Made by a program: the position numbers and the translations under genes. Below the pieces are notes generated by a model. The model was given only the letters and a program-made list of their open reading frames with translations. It did no database searches and was not told the DNA's origin. Source: Prochilodus magdalenae (taxonomy: Eukaryota > Chordata > Actinopteri > Characiformes > Prochilodontidae). Taken from it: DNA of 64,000 bases. Below, piece by piece: positions 22,863 to 34,199 of this stretch (positions are counted from its first letter, which is position 1; each line of letters starts with the position of its first letter). The DNA is taken from positions 180,001-244,000 of the forward strand of contig JAMWET010000936.1 in NCBI GenBank assembly GCA_024036415.1, read 5' to 3'.

Positions 22863-25800
22863 TCACTCCGTGACTGTGGTTTCTGTCACCGTCTCGGTCG
22901 TTATCTCTACCCGGGTGCTCGTCATTGTAGATGAAGGTCCCTCCACCTCCGTCACCTCCTCCTCGGCCTCCCACTCCTGGTCGGCCGTGGCGTCCTGGTA
23001 CTGCTGGTACTCAGACACCAGGTCGTTGAGGTTGTTCTCTGCCTCCGTGAACTCCATCTCGTCCATGCCCTCTCCCGTGTACCAGTGCAGGAAAGCCTTG
23101 CGGCGGAACATCATGGAGAACTGCTCGCCTATTCTGCGGAAGATCTCCTGGATGGCGGTGTTGTTTCCTATGAAGGTGGAGGCCATTTTCAGGCCCCGGG
23201 GTGGGATGTCGCACACAGCTACTTTAACGTTGTGAGGGATCCAGTCCACAAAGTAGTTGCTGTTTTTCTGCTGGATGGCCAGCATCTGCTCGTCCACCTC
23301 CTTGGTGGACATGCGGCCACGGAAGACACCAGCCACGGTGAGGTAGCGCCCGCGCCGGGGGTCGCATGCTGTCATCATGTTGCGGGCGTCGAACATCTGC
23401 TGGGTGAGCTCGGGCACGGTGAGAGCGCGGTACTGCTGGCTGCCACGTGCCGTCAGGGGAGCGAAGCCGGGCATGAAGAAGTGAAGGCGAGGAAACGGCA
23501 CCATGTTGACGGCCAGCTTGCGTAGGTCAGCGTTGAGCTGACCCGGGAAACGCAGGGAGGTGGTGACCCCGCTCATGGTCAAGGACACCAGGTGGTTTAG
23601 ATCTCCGTAGGTGGGCGTGGTGAGCTTGAGAGTGCGGAAGCAGATGTCGTACAGCGCCTCGTTGTCGATGCAGTAGGTCTCGTCTGTGTTCTCTATCAGC
23701 TGGTGGATGCTCAGTGTGGCGTTGTATGGCTCCACTACGGTGTCGGAGACCTTCGGAGAGGGCATGATGCTGAAGCTGTTCATGATGCGGTCCGGGTACT
23801 CCTCTCGGATCTTGTTGATGATCAGTGTGCCCATGCCTGAGCCGGTGCCACCACCCAGAGAGTGGACGAACTGGAAGCCCTGCATGCAGTCGCAGCTCTC
23901 AGCTTCGTTGCGAACGCGGTCCACCACCTGCTCCACCAGCTCCGCCCCCTCCGTGTAGTGACCTTTGGCCCAGTTGTTCCCAGCTCCAGAGTTCCCTATT
24001 AAGAAGTTAAACAGAAATCAGGAATCACATGACCAACATTCAAGGGTATTACATTTGAGCAGCATTGGACATTGTGACCTTAGACTCCTTTGCTGATCCA
24101 GAGCATCACATTCCATTGGTCAGTGCCATTCAGGAGGCCATTGTTACCATAACATGGATTATTAGATATATGTATATTAGCAGAAACTAGAATTGGCACG
24201 ATTGGGTCTACATTCAGCTCACAGCTATATGCATCAGCAATGAAACTCTGGTGCCGTGACCCATAAATATGTAGGGGTCATACATGGGTCACGGCACCAG
24301 AATTTCATTGATGGTGCATACGGCTGTAAGCTAAATGTAGATCTACTCGTGCCGGTTCTAGTGTCTGCTGACTCGTGATCTCACCGTGGATGAAGTTGTC
24401 AGGCCTAAAGAGCTGTCCTATACGACTTCCTCTCACGCTGTCCATAGTACCTGGTTCCAGATCCACCAGCAGGGCCCGGGGAACATACTTCCCACCTGAA
24501 AGACCACACAGGGCATACATGAAAACCTCAACAGGGTGAAGTCGGAATCACAGCTCTCTGGACTAATCCTTAGTCTAATCCTCCGTCTCCCTCCAGACCT
24601 TCAGAAGGGTCCACAATCACCTGGAAAATTATATTGCCACATCATTTTCCATTATAGCTTCCGCAGGTTTTTCCCTTCCTCTGTGAAGTTGCTGTTTTTT
24701 GGAAGTGTAGGTCAATTGACCTGATTACATTGTGATCTGAAAATCCTCTATAATTGAAATAAACAGAAACATAAAGTCTTCAGGAGTTAAATTTCTTACC
24801 ATGCGCTTCATTGAAGTAGACATTGACCCTCTCCAGCTGCAGGTCCATGTCCCCCTCATACGCCCCCACTGCATTAATACCGTGTTCATCACCAATCACC
24901 TCCCAGAACTGCAAAGAAGACAAATCAGCATCAGCTTCAGAATGTGGAACAATGATGATATTCAGAGTTAGGTAGATCTTCCCTTTCTCATTTTTTTAGG
25001 GGGCTGGGGGGAGGGGGGGGAGCAGGTGTAATCAATAGACAGTAATGGAACTTGGTGGGTAGGTTTGACTTTGTGAGACATGCACATGATTCAAGTTTCA
25101 TGCTCGGCTGTGCATGTGACGTAAGCAAGGACAGGCCTTACTGCTGTACCTGACTGACCCAACAGCCACGATTGAGGGCATTCAGTGAGCAGGACTACAT
25201 GGATGCAGACCATTATGACGGCTGACACCACATCAACATCACCAAAGACTTCAATGGTGTCGGGCCAGACTGTCATGGAGTGACACAGAATGGCAGCGGG
25301 TCATCTTCAGTGACGAGTCCCGCTTTAGTCTTTGTGGAGAATCTGTGTGTGGTTAATCTGCATTAATGCACACTAAAACATTTTACGATACATAATCATG
25401 CCAATACTAATACTTCAGGAAAGTTCTTTACTAATAACAGATGTGATGATAATTAAGCAGAAGTAAGGACTGATACATACACAGTAAATACACTTGCCCA
25501 GGTTAAGGGGCAGGTTAGAGTGAATTCCGTTATTGGATATCCAGTCAAAAAACAGAAAACACATTTTGAAGCTTTTAATAAAAATAAAATACTTAAATAT
25601 TTTTACATTAATGTATCATATAATTTATAATATAATTATATAATTAAAAACAATTTATATTATAATTATAATATAATTTTCCAAGCTAATATCAGTCAGC
25701 TCAGTCATTTTGAATGAGATGATTAGTCTACAAACTGTACATCAGAAATCTGAAATGTCACATAAATACCCACACATATATACGACAGCTGCAGTTTATA

Positions 25801-28194
25801 TATGTGGGTATATATTGCTGCTCTCAGAAATTACTCTGGACACACTGTGTTCTTCAAAACGAGCGGAAAAAAACAACTTCACTTTTAATGCGTTTCAGCG
25901 TCAACAAGACGTTTTTCTAATGGTCCATTCATCATGTAATTTACACACACAAGGGGAAGCAGGTCCTCTCACATGCTGTCAGAAACTGAGAAGTGGAAAC
26001 TTGAGTTTGTACTTTAGTTTGTACTTTAGGTTGTACTATAGGTTGTACTTTAGTTTGTACTTTAGGTTGTACTTTAGTTTGTACTTTAGGTTGTACTTTA
26101 GTTTGTACTTTAGGTTGTACTTTAGTTTGTACTTTAGGTTGTACTATAGTTTGTACTTTAGGTTGTACTTTAGGTTGTACTTTAGTTTGTACTTTAGGTT
26201 GTACTTTAGGTTGTACTTTAGGTTGTACTATAGTTTGTACTTTAGTTTGTACTATAGTTTGTACCTTACGTTGTACTATAGTTTGTACTTTAGTTTGTAC
26301 TTTAGTTTGTACTTTAGGTTGTACTTTAATTTGTACTTTAGTTTGTACTTTAGGTTGTACTTTAGGTTGTACTTTAGTTTGTACTTTAGGTTGTACTTTA
26401 GGTTGTACTATAGGTTGTACTTTAGTTTGTACTTTAGGTTGTACTTTAGGTTGTACTTTAGGTTGTACTTTAGTTTGTACTATAGGTTGTACTATAGTTT
26501 GTACTTTAGTTTGTACTTTAGGTTGTACTTTAGTTTGTACTTTAGGTTGTACTATAGTTTGTACTTTAGTTTGTACTTTAGGTTGTACTATAGTTTGTAC
26601 TTTAGTTTGTACTTTAGGTTGTACTATAGGTTGTACTTTAGTTTGTACTTTAGGTTGTATTATAGGTTGTACTTTAGGTTGTACTTTAGTTTGTACTTTA
26701 GTTTGTACTTTAGTTTGTACTATAGTTTGTACTTTAGGTTGTACTATAGGTTGTACTTTAGTTTGTACTATAGGTTGTACTATAGTTTGTACTTTAGTTT
26801 GTACTTTAGGTTGTACTTTAGTTTGTACTATAGGTTGTACTATAGTTTGTACTTTAGGTTGTACTTTAGTTTGTACTTTAGTTTGTACTTTAGGTTGTAC
26901 TTTAGTTTGTACTATAGGTTGTACTATAGTTTGTACTTTAGTTTGTACTTTAGGTTGTACTTTAGTTTGTACTTTAGGTTGTACTATAGTTTGTACTTTA
27001 GTTTGTACTTTAGGTTGTACTATAGTTTGTACTTTAGTTTGTACTTTAGGTTGTACTATAGTTTGTACTTTAGTTTGTACTTTAGGTTGTACTATAGGTT
27101 GTACTTTAGTTTGTACTTTAGGTTGTACTATAGGTTGTACTTTAGTTTGTACTTTAGGTTGTACTTTAGGGTTGTATTATAGGTTTGTACTTTACTTTAG
27201 GTTGTACTTTAGTTTGTACTTTAGTTTGTACTTTAGTTTGTACTATAGTTTGTACTTTAGTTTGTACTTTAGGTTGTACTTTAGTTTGTACTATAGGTTG
27301 TACTATAGTTTGTACTTTAGTTTGTACTTTAGGTTGTATTATAGGTTGTACTTTAGTTTGTACTTTAGTTTGTACTTTAGGTTGTACTTTAGTTTGTACT
27401 ATAGTTTGTACTTTAGTTTGTACTTTAGGTTGTACTTTAGTTTGTACTATAGGTTGTACTATAGGTTGTACTTTAGTTTGTACTTTAGTTTGTACTTTAG
27501 GTTGTACTTTAGTTTGTACTATAGTTTGTACTTTAGTTTGTACTTTAGGTTGTATTATAGGTTGTACTTTAGGTTGTACTTTAGTTTGTACTTTAGTTTG
27601 TACTTTAGTTTGTACTATAGTTTGTACTTTAGTTTGTACTTTAGGTTGTACTTTAGTTTGTACTATAGGTTGTACTATAGTTTGTACTTTAGTTTGTACT
27701 TTAGGTTGTACTTTAGTTTGTACTTTAGTTTGTACTTTAGTTTGTACTATAGTTTGTACTTTAGTTTGTACTTTAGGTTGTACTTTAGTTTGTACTATAG
27801 GTTGTACTATAGTTTGTACTATAGTTTGTACTTTAGTTTGTACTTTAGGTTGTATTATAGGTTGTACTTTAGTTTGTACTTTAGTTTGTACTTTAGGTTG
27901 TATTATAGGTTGTACTTTAGTTTGTACTTTAGGTTGTATTATAGGTTGTACTTTAGTTTGTACTTTAGTTTGTACTTTAGGTTGTACTTTAGTTCGTTTC
28001 TGGGAGACCTTTAATGTGTCTAACATTATTATCCTTCTGTTCTGATGTAACTCGTCTGTTAGAACCCACGCAAGTCTCCTGTGTGATAAAGACGCCCCAC
28101 CCTCACCCTCCTCTTCCTCACTGTTTATCTCTAAATGTGGGGAAACACCCTCACTAGCCCAGCCATGCTCAACCTACACTCACTCTAGACATGC

Positions 28195-28233
<39 letters not shown>

Positions 28234-28569
28234 AAAAGGTTCGCTGGAAGCACACCACTGCACACCTGCTGCACAGTTCCTATGTACTGATACAAAATAG
28301 AGTCAGTAAAGTTTGGGCCTGTGCCACATTTAACTTCCTCCCCACTAAGCTACATTCAGCACATACACAAAATAAATACATTAGTGTAATAAGGCTCTCT
28401 CTGTGGTTATAACTGTGTTATAGAACCACATCTAAAGTATATGATCATTACGGCAGATAAATATGCCTGTTGGTAATTAAATGAAGGCAGCTGTAAACCC
28501 GTCGTGTCGTACCTTTGAGCCGATCTGATTGCCACACTGTCCGATCTGAAGGTGAACGATCTCACGCAT
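22863..28569 (-). CDS. tubb1: Tubulin beta-1 chain (class VI)
   Basis: Four minus-strand exons: 28513-28569, 24800-24908, 24385-24495 and 22863-23995. The first three are 57, 109 and 111 bases, the standard vertebrate beta-tubulin layout. The product is 469 residues. It opens with the autoregulatory MREI and the nucleotide-binding GQCGNQIG, and has the tubulin signature GGGTGSGMG and the [17 protein letters not shown] segment. Residues of the class VI type ([28 protein letters not shown]) and its position beside atp5f1e favour TUBB1, the isoform of the platelet/thrombocyte marginal band. It polymerises with alpha-tubulin and binds GTP exchangeably. The tail after DATADQEW is odd: long, Thr/Val/Glu-rich and ending in VTETTVTE instead of the usual poly-Glu. 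Intron 1 (3.6 kb) holds a minisatellite and a Tc1 fragment; intron 3 holds a palindrome. Confidence 0.96.
24179..24369. repeat. long imperfect palindrome in tubb1 intron 3
   Basis: Arms of about 86 bases, symmetric about position 24274, with a loop of about 19 bases. The inner 14 bases are exact: GTGCCGTGACCCAT at 251-264 and its reverse complement at 284-297 (in the 24 kb block). The outer edges are AGCAGAAACTAGAA, and AGCAGACACTAGAA on the other strand. The intron is only 389 bases, so the hairpin fills half of it and starts about 14 bases after the exon 3 donor. It looks like a foldback MITE. Confidence 0.85.
24999..25020 (+). other. G-run, candidate G-quadruplex
   Basis: GGGGG, CTGGGGGG and AGGGGGGGG runs in tubb1 intron 1 fit a four-tract pattern. 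On the transcribed RNA (minus strand) it would be C-rich. Confidence 0.5.
25040..25350 (+). mobile_element. Tc1-like transposon fragment (copy 3)
   Basis: Shares CTTGGTGGGTAGGTTTGAC, GTGAGACATG and TGACTGACCCAACAGCCACG with the copies at 4.5 and 30.5 kb, and ends after the FSDESRF-encoding region (ATCTTCAGTGACGAGTCCCG). The 3' half is absent. Lies in tubb1 intron 1. Confidence 0.8.
26005..27994. repeat. 12-bp minisatellite in tubb1 intron 1
   Basis: About 165 tandem units of the type GTACTTTAGTTT, varying almost only at two sites (TTT or TAT; AGTTT or AGGTT). Because 12 is a multiple of 3 and the unit has no stop in several frames, very long open frames run through it on both strands (repeats of [16 protein letters not shown] or CTLV/CTLG). 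These are artefacts of the period, not genes. One insertion near 27170-27195 shifts the frame. Confidence 0.97.
28197..28229. repeat. (ATT)n microsatellite
   Basis: Uninterrupted TTA run in tubb1 intron 1. Confidence 0.95.
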
Positions 28570-28629
28570 GGTGACCAGGCTGGAGCTCAGTGAGAGAGGA
28601 GAACTGCAGGAGAACCGGCACGCTCTGAG

Positions 28630-28635
28630 TTTATA
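28630..28635 (-). promoter_or_regulatory. tubb1: candidate tubb1 TATA box
   Basis: On the minus strand GATATAAACTC lies about 61-66 bases upstream of the tubb1 ATG, at a spacing that would give a 5' UTR of roughly 30-40 bases. Confidence 0.45.
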
Positions 28636-29063
28636 TCAGTGATGATGTCAGAGGGGAGTCACCCTCACCACCTCCTCAGATATGCATACATGCACAAAGA
28701 CATGAATAAATACCCATCCACTTATAACACCGGCAGGTCAGATTAGTGACCTGGACTCATCAGTAGTTTCAGTTCAGAGAAGCTTTTATTAGAAATGACT
28801 AAGCTGGTCATTCTGAAGGTTAAAAATTGTGGAGTATGAGGACAATATTATATTATTTTCCTGGACATACTGGACATTACTGGACATATGATAAAGCGTG
28901 TAGAGTTTATAGCGTGAGGGATTCAGAGTTACAGTTCAGTCTGTTCTGTTTATGGAAAAGGGTTAATGCTCAATAATGCTCTGTTCAGATGATGACTGTG
29001 TTAGAGCCCAGTCTTGTATGTGTGTCGTTTGTAGGTCGGAAGGACTTGTTTTGGGCCTGCACT

Positions 29064-29091
29064 GGGGGGGGTGGGTGGGTGGGGGGGGGGG
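29064..29091 (+). other. G-run, candidate G-quadruplex upstream of tubb1
   Basis: GGGGGGGGTGGGTGGGTGGG followed by a further G run, then a (GT)n tract at about 29100-29124. It lies about 500 bases upstream of the tubb1 start. Confidence 0.7.
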
Positions 29092-29361
29092 TTTTTAGAT
29101 GTGTATGTGTGTGTGTGTGTGTGTGCGCATACCTGTATGTTTTTATAAGGAGACTATAATCGGGACTTTCAGAAAAACTGGAGTCTGACAAAAGAGTCTT
29201 AGATCCCATTTTACAGCCGTCATCAGAATCACACACAAGCACTCAGTTTTAACAAAACACACGCACGCAGGGAAGGGAAGTCAGATTAAATTAAATTAGA
29301 GCAAACAAATAACAGGAATGTGTCTGACTGTTTTGCATGTGTTTGCTTAAATACTACTATT

Positions 29362-29480
29362 AATAATAATATTAATAGCAATAATAATAATAACAATAAT
29401 AATAATAATAATAATCCTTATTTGTATTGTGTCCTTTATAGATTAATGCAGCTCAAAGTTCTTCCAAGAGTGTTTCGTAT
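29362..29480 (-). repeat. (AAT)n plus retroelement tail
   Basis: (AAT)n at about 29365-29414 is followed by CCTTATTTGTATTGTGTCCT and TGCAGCTCAAAGTTCTT, the reverse of a common fish LINE tail that normally reads AGCACTTTGAGCTGCA. Old copy. Confidence 0.55.
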
Positions 29481-29539
29481 AAGAAAGAACATGAGGTACA
29501 GAGGGTTGGTTCGGTGATGTACCCACAAAACCCCAAGAT

Positions 29540-30520
29540 TATTAGCATACATTCAGAAGACCTGGCACTATATAAACACAGTCTCTTCAGCTTGAGAGCA
29601 AAAACAAAGAGAGAGATGTGTGAAAGTAAGACAAGATAAAAATAGAAATACAGATCACAACATAAAAATATAGCAATAAAATAAATAATTTATTAAATAA
29701 ATAATCAGAAAATACATAAACAAAACAAAAAAAAATAGAGTAAAATAAAATGGGACTCTAATTCTAATCGAATTGACACGGTGGTATTTCAGATGAGCGC
29801 TGCTGTAGTTGCAACTATTTCCGCCACCTATGTTCTTGGGTGAGGACCACAGTTGCGTGATAAACCCTGCAACAATAAAGACACACAGGAAGTTTGATTC
29901 GAATCTGTTTGTGCCAATAAAGACACTTCTAAACCTCAACATTTACATTCAGATCTGAACGTTTACATCTAATTGCCCAGCTACTTTTTACAACGAGGTA
30001 CATCTGTTAACAGGAACAGAAATAAACATCAATAAATTATTAGATAATGTAGCATATAATCATTAAGTAATGCTAAAAATAAGGACTGACGTTATTTTAG
30101 ATTTTATTAAGTAATTTATAATCCTTATAAAAAGATTAAATGATCGTAAATAAGCATATGATAATCATAGTAATGATAACTGTGTGACTAATGAAGTTAC
30201 TGAATGATCTTTTCAAATAAAGTTTTAATTAAAGTCTTAAATATGTACCTCAGACACTTCACAAGCACAGACGTTATCAAGTGTACATCAAATTCATATG
30301 AAGAGTATATTATTTAGTATGTGTCTGTTAATAAAAACACTACTGTGCTCATAAAGCAGTTCTTAAGAGGGACATGGAGACAACTTTACAAATAGGGGCC
30401 ACAGAGAGCTTTAAATAATTAATAATATTGCTAAAATAATACGCTCAAAAAGAAGAATATATATATATATTGAATTATATTTTAAATATATTATAATACT
30501 GTTATTAATACAAATTATAT
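29540..30520. other. AT-rich intergenic, nothing recognised
   Basis: Long A/T-rich tracts and an (AT)n run near 30459; no supported gene. Confidence 0.5.
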
Positions 30521-30521
30521 A

Positions 30522-31337
30522 CACTCACCATTAATAGAATAGTTGCACACATAGCTGCACCCAGAAGGAATCAACTGACAGGAATACATCTTGGTGGGCA
30601 GGTTTGACATTGTGAGACATGTGAATGATTCAGTGACTCAGCTGCACATGTGACGTGAGCAAGGACAGGCCTCATCACTGTTTCTGACTGACCCCACAGC
30701 CACGACTGCAGACAGTCAGTGAGCAGTGATGCCCTCCATGACTAATCCTGTTAGTGCCAACACCAGTGGCAGACGGCTGCACAATGCAGGACTTCATGCA
30801 CACAGACCGTTACCACGACTGTCCTTAACACCACGTCACCGTCACCAAAGACTGCAGTGGTGTCGTACCAGACTGCATGGAGTGACTCAGAATGGCAGTG
30901 GCTCATCTTCAGTGACGAGTCCCGCTTTAGTCTTGGTGGAGACGACCAACGAATTAGTGTATGGAGGCACCGTGTTCAGCACCAAGATGAGCGGTTTGTT
31001 GTCACACATCAAACGTCCAGAAGGCCTGGTGTCCCTCCAGCTCCACCCCTACCGCACCATCTGCAGGAACTGTGTGAGGATATTCAAGCTGCATGGAATG
31101 GATTATCACAGGACACCATTAAGAACCTCTACAGCTCCATGCTGAGACGTCTGGCATGTTGGGTTAGCACCATATTGAGAGATACTACTTCTGTATGTGT
31201 AGCTCAATAAATATTGATCATATCAGTCTAAATGTATCATCAGTTATTGATCCTGGTACCTTTATCTTCCTTCCCAACAGCACCGCACTCCCACACCTCC
31301 TTCTGGGTGCAGCTGTTCTTTTGACGGTGGGTGAGTA
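30522..31337 (+). mobile_element. Tc1-like transposon, internally deleted copy 2
   Basis: The left end CACTCACCATTAATAGAATA (from 30522) and the reverse complement of the right end, CTCACCCACCGTCAAAAGAA (to about 31336), are diverged inverted repeats; both ends run on into GCTGCACCCAGAAGGA. TA flanks both sides. The transposase remnant has FSDESRF near 30910-30930. It then shows the same fused junction SRRPGV...HHLQELCEDIQAAW as copy 1, followed by SQDTIKNLYSSM. The catalytic core past the second acidic block is deleted. Confidence 0.87.
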
Positions 31338-31990
31338 AGTTGATGACTAATTACAACATTACTTAACTATGTAGTGCTGCTTATTACGGCCTTACGCCCT
31401 GTTAATAGATGTAGCCTTATTGTAACCCATTAACCTAATAACTCAGCTCTGCTGTTCAGTGTGTCAGAGGCTGGGTTTATAACTATTACAGACTCTGCTC
31501 CTCGATGTGCTTTTACTCTGATCTGATGAAGAGTCTCTGAGATCAGTCTGTGAGGGACACCCCAGGTCATGAGATCGGTTCCTCCCCCAGAGAGTAATTA
31601 AGGTGAGTAAACTGATTAATAATCAGGTTAATAAGTGGTTTGTGTGTCAGGTCTCATGGAGCACAAGGCAGAACTGAGACTCAAAGCAGAATCCCAGATG
31701 AAGATCAGACCTGAGCGAGTCCTGAAACCGGCTGAGAGTGGGTGGGAGAGGGAACTGAGGGCGAGCGAGTTATTCAACCTTCCAGGAACAGCAGGGAGAG
31801 AGAGAGTGTAAATTTAGAAAAGTGCTGGACTGTCTGTGACTCTATCAGATGTGTTTCCACAATGAAGCCTTTCAGTGTTTGTTGCTGCAGGCTGGCGAGA
31901 GGGGAGAAGACGGAAAATGAGTCGGAAAACAACAACAAAGAAACAGAAACAATAAAGACAGTGAGAATCTCTCGCTCTCGCTCTCCTCAG
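31338..31990. other. intergenic, nothing recognised
   Basis: Unique-looking sequence; an open frame at 31742-32068 has no recognised domain and its end falls inside a repeat. Confidence 0.4.
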
Positions 31991-31999
31991 ATTCTTCAG

Positions 32000-32530
32000 A
32001 AGAAGTTCGGAGCCATTCAGAGTGGGTTTGCCGTGAAATGGTTCAGATGGTTTTTACAGTGGTGGTGATGATGGGGCCCAGGGGTCTCCATGTCTTCCAC
32101 ACAAATATAGACTTTTTTATTAAAGACAAATTTATATATGTATTATATTATATAGATAATTTATATATACCACCAAAACCACCAGTGAACCTCTGCCTGT
32201 CCTCTGAGTGTTTATATGGAATGTTGACGATAATAGTGGAAAATCTGAAATGTTTTCCTCTGAATATTTATAATTTTCCTCACAACCCCCTACACATATC
32301 CCTCCAGCAGGAATGAGAAAATATTTTGAGAAAATATTCTCAAAAGAATCATAAAACAGCGTGTCAGACATTAGGCAGTGTATTTATAGCCATTTCAATC
32401 TGCGAGAGAGATTTTAGAATCGGACGTCTGGTTCCATTTACCACCACTGTGGACAATTCTGACTCTGTAATTTTCTACAGAACAGGGCATTGTTTACAGG
32501 TTAACGGTTTATGTGGAAATTGTGACTCAC
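32000..32530. repeat. palindromic MITE, family A copy
   Basis: The left arm TTTTTACAGTGGTGGTGATG (about 32051) pairs with TTTACCACCACTGTGGACAA (about 32438). Inner blocks CCACCAGTGAACC and GTGTCAGACATTAGGCAGTG match the 3.2, 3.7 and 62.4 kb copies. Confidence 0.7.
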
Positions 32531-32639
32531 AAAATAAGAAATCTGTGAAAATTGTGTTTCAGTGCAGCTCAGCGATGCATTTTGATGGGGTAAACTGCTG
32601 CCACCTAGTGGAAAAATGTGTTTGTGGCAGAACTGAAAT

Positions 32640-32870
32640 TAAAAATAGCCAAAAAGTGGACAGATATGCAGACATGCGGCTGTACAGACCTGCAGCTGTG
32701 CACGTATACAGGTGTATGGATTTCCAGATGTACATGTACAGATGTGCATACCTGCAGATGTGCAAATGAGCAGATGTATCGATGTGCAGACCTGCAGCTG
32801 TACAGGAATGCAGATGTTCAGGTATACAGGTATATGGATTTGCAGATGTACAGATGTGCATGTGTCTTTA
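32640..32870. repeat. degenerate CAGATGT-rich minisatellite
   Basis: Irregular tandem units of the kind TGCAGATGTACA, GTGCAGACCTGCAGCTG and GGTATACAGGTATATGGAT with 12-14 base spacing. Includes two longer half-repeats, near 32706 and 32820. Confidence 0.7.
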
Positions 32871-33309
32871 CAAAATAAAAAAAAATTTTAGGCACCAAAT
32901 CACTGCACTGCTTCACTTTCCTCACAGAGAATCCCAAAAAAGACAGTCCAGTTGGGAACTAATGAACCTTTGTAAAATCTGATTATAGTTATATGACATG
33001 ACCATTCAGAAAAGTGTACTACTATTATGAGTGTACTAATTTCACCTCCAGCATCAATAAACACTGCTTGATTTGCAGTTACTGTGTATTAGCCATGTAG
33101 ACAGCCCTGTTACAGTCACACGGTATAGCTACTGATGAAATTTTCTAAAAATAATTGGGATTAATAACTTAATTGTGTGTTTAGTTCATTTTTATAACTA
33201 ATTAAGCAGCTAAAGTCTAAAATTGCTACATTGGCTTAGCAGACCTCTTGCTTGGCTGGCTATTTACCGAAGTTCCACTGTACTATACTATACACTTCTG
33301 TTACACAGG

Positions 33310-33420
33310 CAAGCCTAATTTAGGGGTTGAGGGTGGGTTTGGTGTGAAATTGTTCAAATCTCTTTACAGTGGTGGTGATGGGAACCATCCATGTCTACAA
33401 CAAAGGCGGTTACTTCTGAG
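33310..33420. repeat. partial MITE, family A
   Basis: Has GGGTGGGTTTGGTGTGAAAT and TTTACAGTGGTGGTGATGGG followed by AACCATC and TGTCTACAACA, matching the left half of the 62.3 kb copy. The right half is not seen. Confidence 0.65.
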
Positions 33421-33761
33421 AATCGATTCTGACACAAAAATATCAATATCATTTTTTATTTCTTTAGCAGGATGGCTGTGTATTCTATCTCGCAAACTAA
33501 ACGTGCGGTAAATGATGGGGTAGCATAGGAACTACTTTTTCTACAGCCTACTTCCTCTGTAACCAACTTTTTAAATGCCATCAATATCTAATTTCATCAA
33601 CACACATTAAAAAACACAATTTCAGCATGACTGAACACTGAATTGAATTTTGTGATTGTGTAAATTTGTTATTAAAAAAGAATCTATATAACGGTCACAA
33701 GAATAACTAGAAAAGTGCCTTTCCTGAAGGAAACGCCGGATGGTTGTGCAGTGTGCTAAGT

Positions 33762-34080
33762 GAGGAACGAGGGATGAGTAAATGAGTGTGGGTCAGTATG
33801 ACTGTGGATTAGTGTTCGGAGACCTGCCCTTAGTGAGTATGTGAAGTTTGGTGGCTCTCGGGCAAACGAAAGCATTACTGCTTGGTTTGGGTCGAAAATG
33901 ACTGGGACTCTATGGGAGGAACGAGGGATGAATAAATGACAGATAGAGGAGTGCGGGTCAGAATGGCTGTGGATTAGTGTTTGGGGACCTGGCCTTAGTG
34001 GGTATGTGACGTTTGGTGGCTCTTGGGCGAACGAAACAGTCGGCTTTAGGTGGATCCAAAAATGACTGCGACTCTATAGG
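33762..34080. repeat. tandem duplication, units of about 155-165 bases
   Basis: Two consecutive copies begin GAGGAACGAGGGATGARTAA (33762 and 33917). They share TGTGGATTAGTGTT, TTTGGTGGCTCT, GGGC[AG]AACGAAA and AAAATGACTG[GC]GACTCTAT. The following CTCTATGGGAAAAAAATCCG (about 34172) resembles a repeat type common in fish. Origin unknown. Confidence 0.75.
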
Positions 34081-34199
34081 AGCTGCGGCCTGAGCCAGTG
34101 TATCCAATTTGGTGTCTCTAGGTCGAGCGGAAGTGGGGTAGATAGACATGCGTTTTTCGATCCCATTCATTCTCTATGGGAAAAAAATCCGGAAAAATT

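Noticed and set aside
23085..23525. Plus-strand open frames opposite tubb1 exon 4
   Set aside because: Shadows of the highly conserved tubulin coding strand with no domain of their own.
25710..28045. Very long open frames on both strands (repeats of [24 protein letters not shown])
   Set aside because: The 12-base period keeps frames open. The segment lies inside tubb1 intron 1, has no promoter, domain or splice context, and is fully explained by the minisatellite.
30726..31145. A 139-codon frame in the second Tc1-like copy
   Set aside because: It is a different frame from the one carrying FSDESRF; the real transposase remnant is the neighbouring frame.
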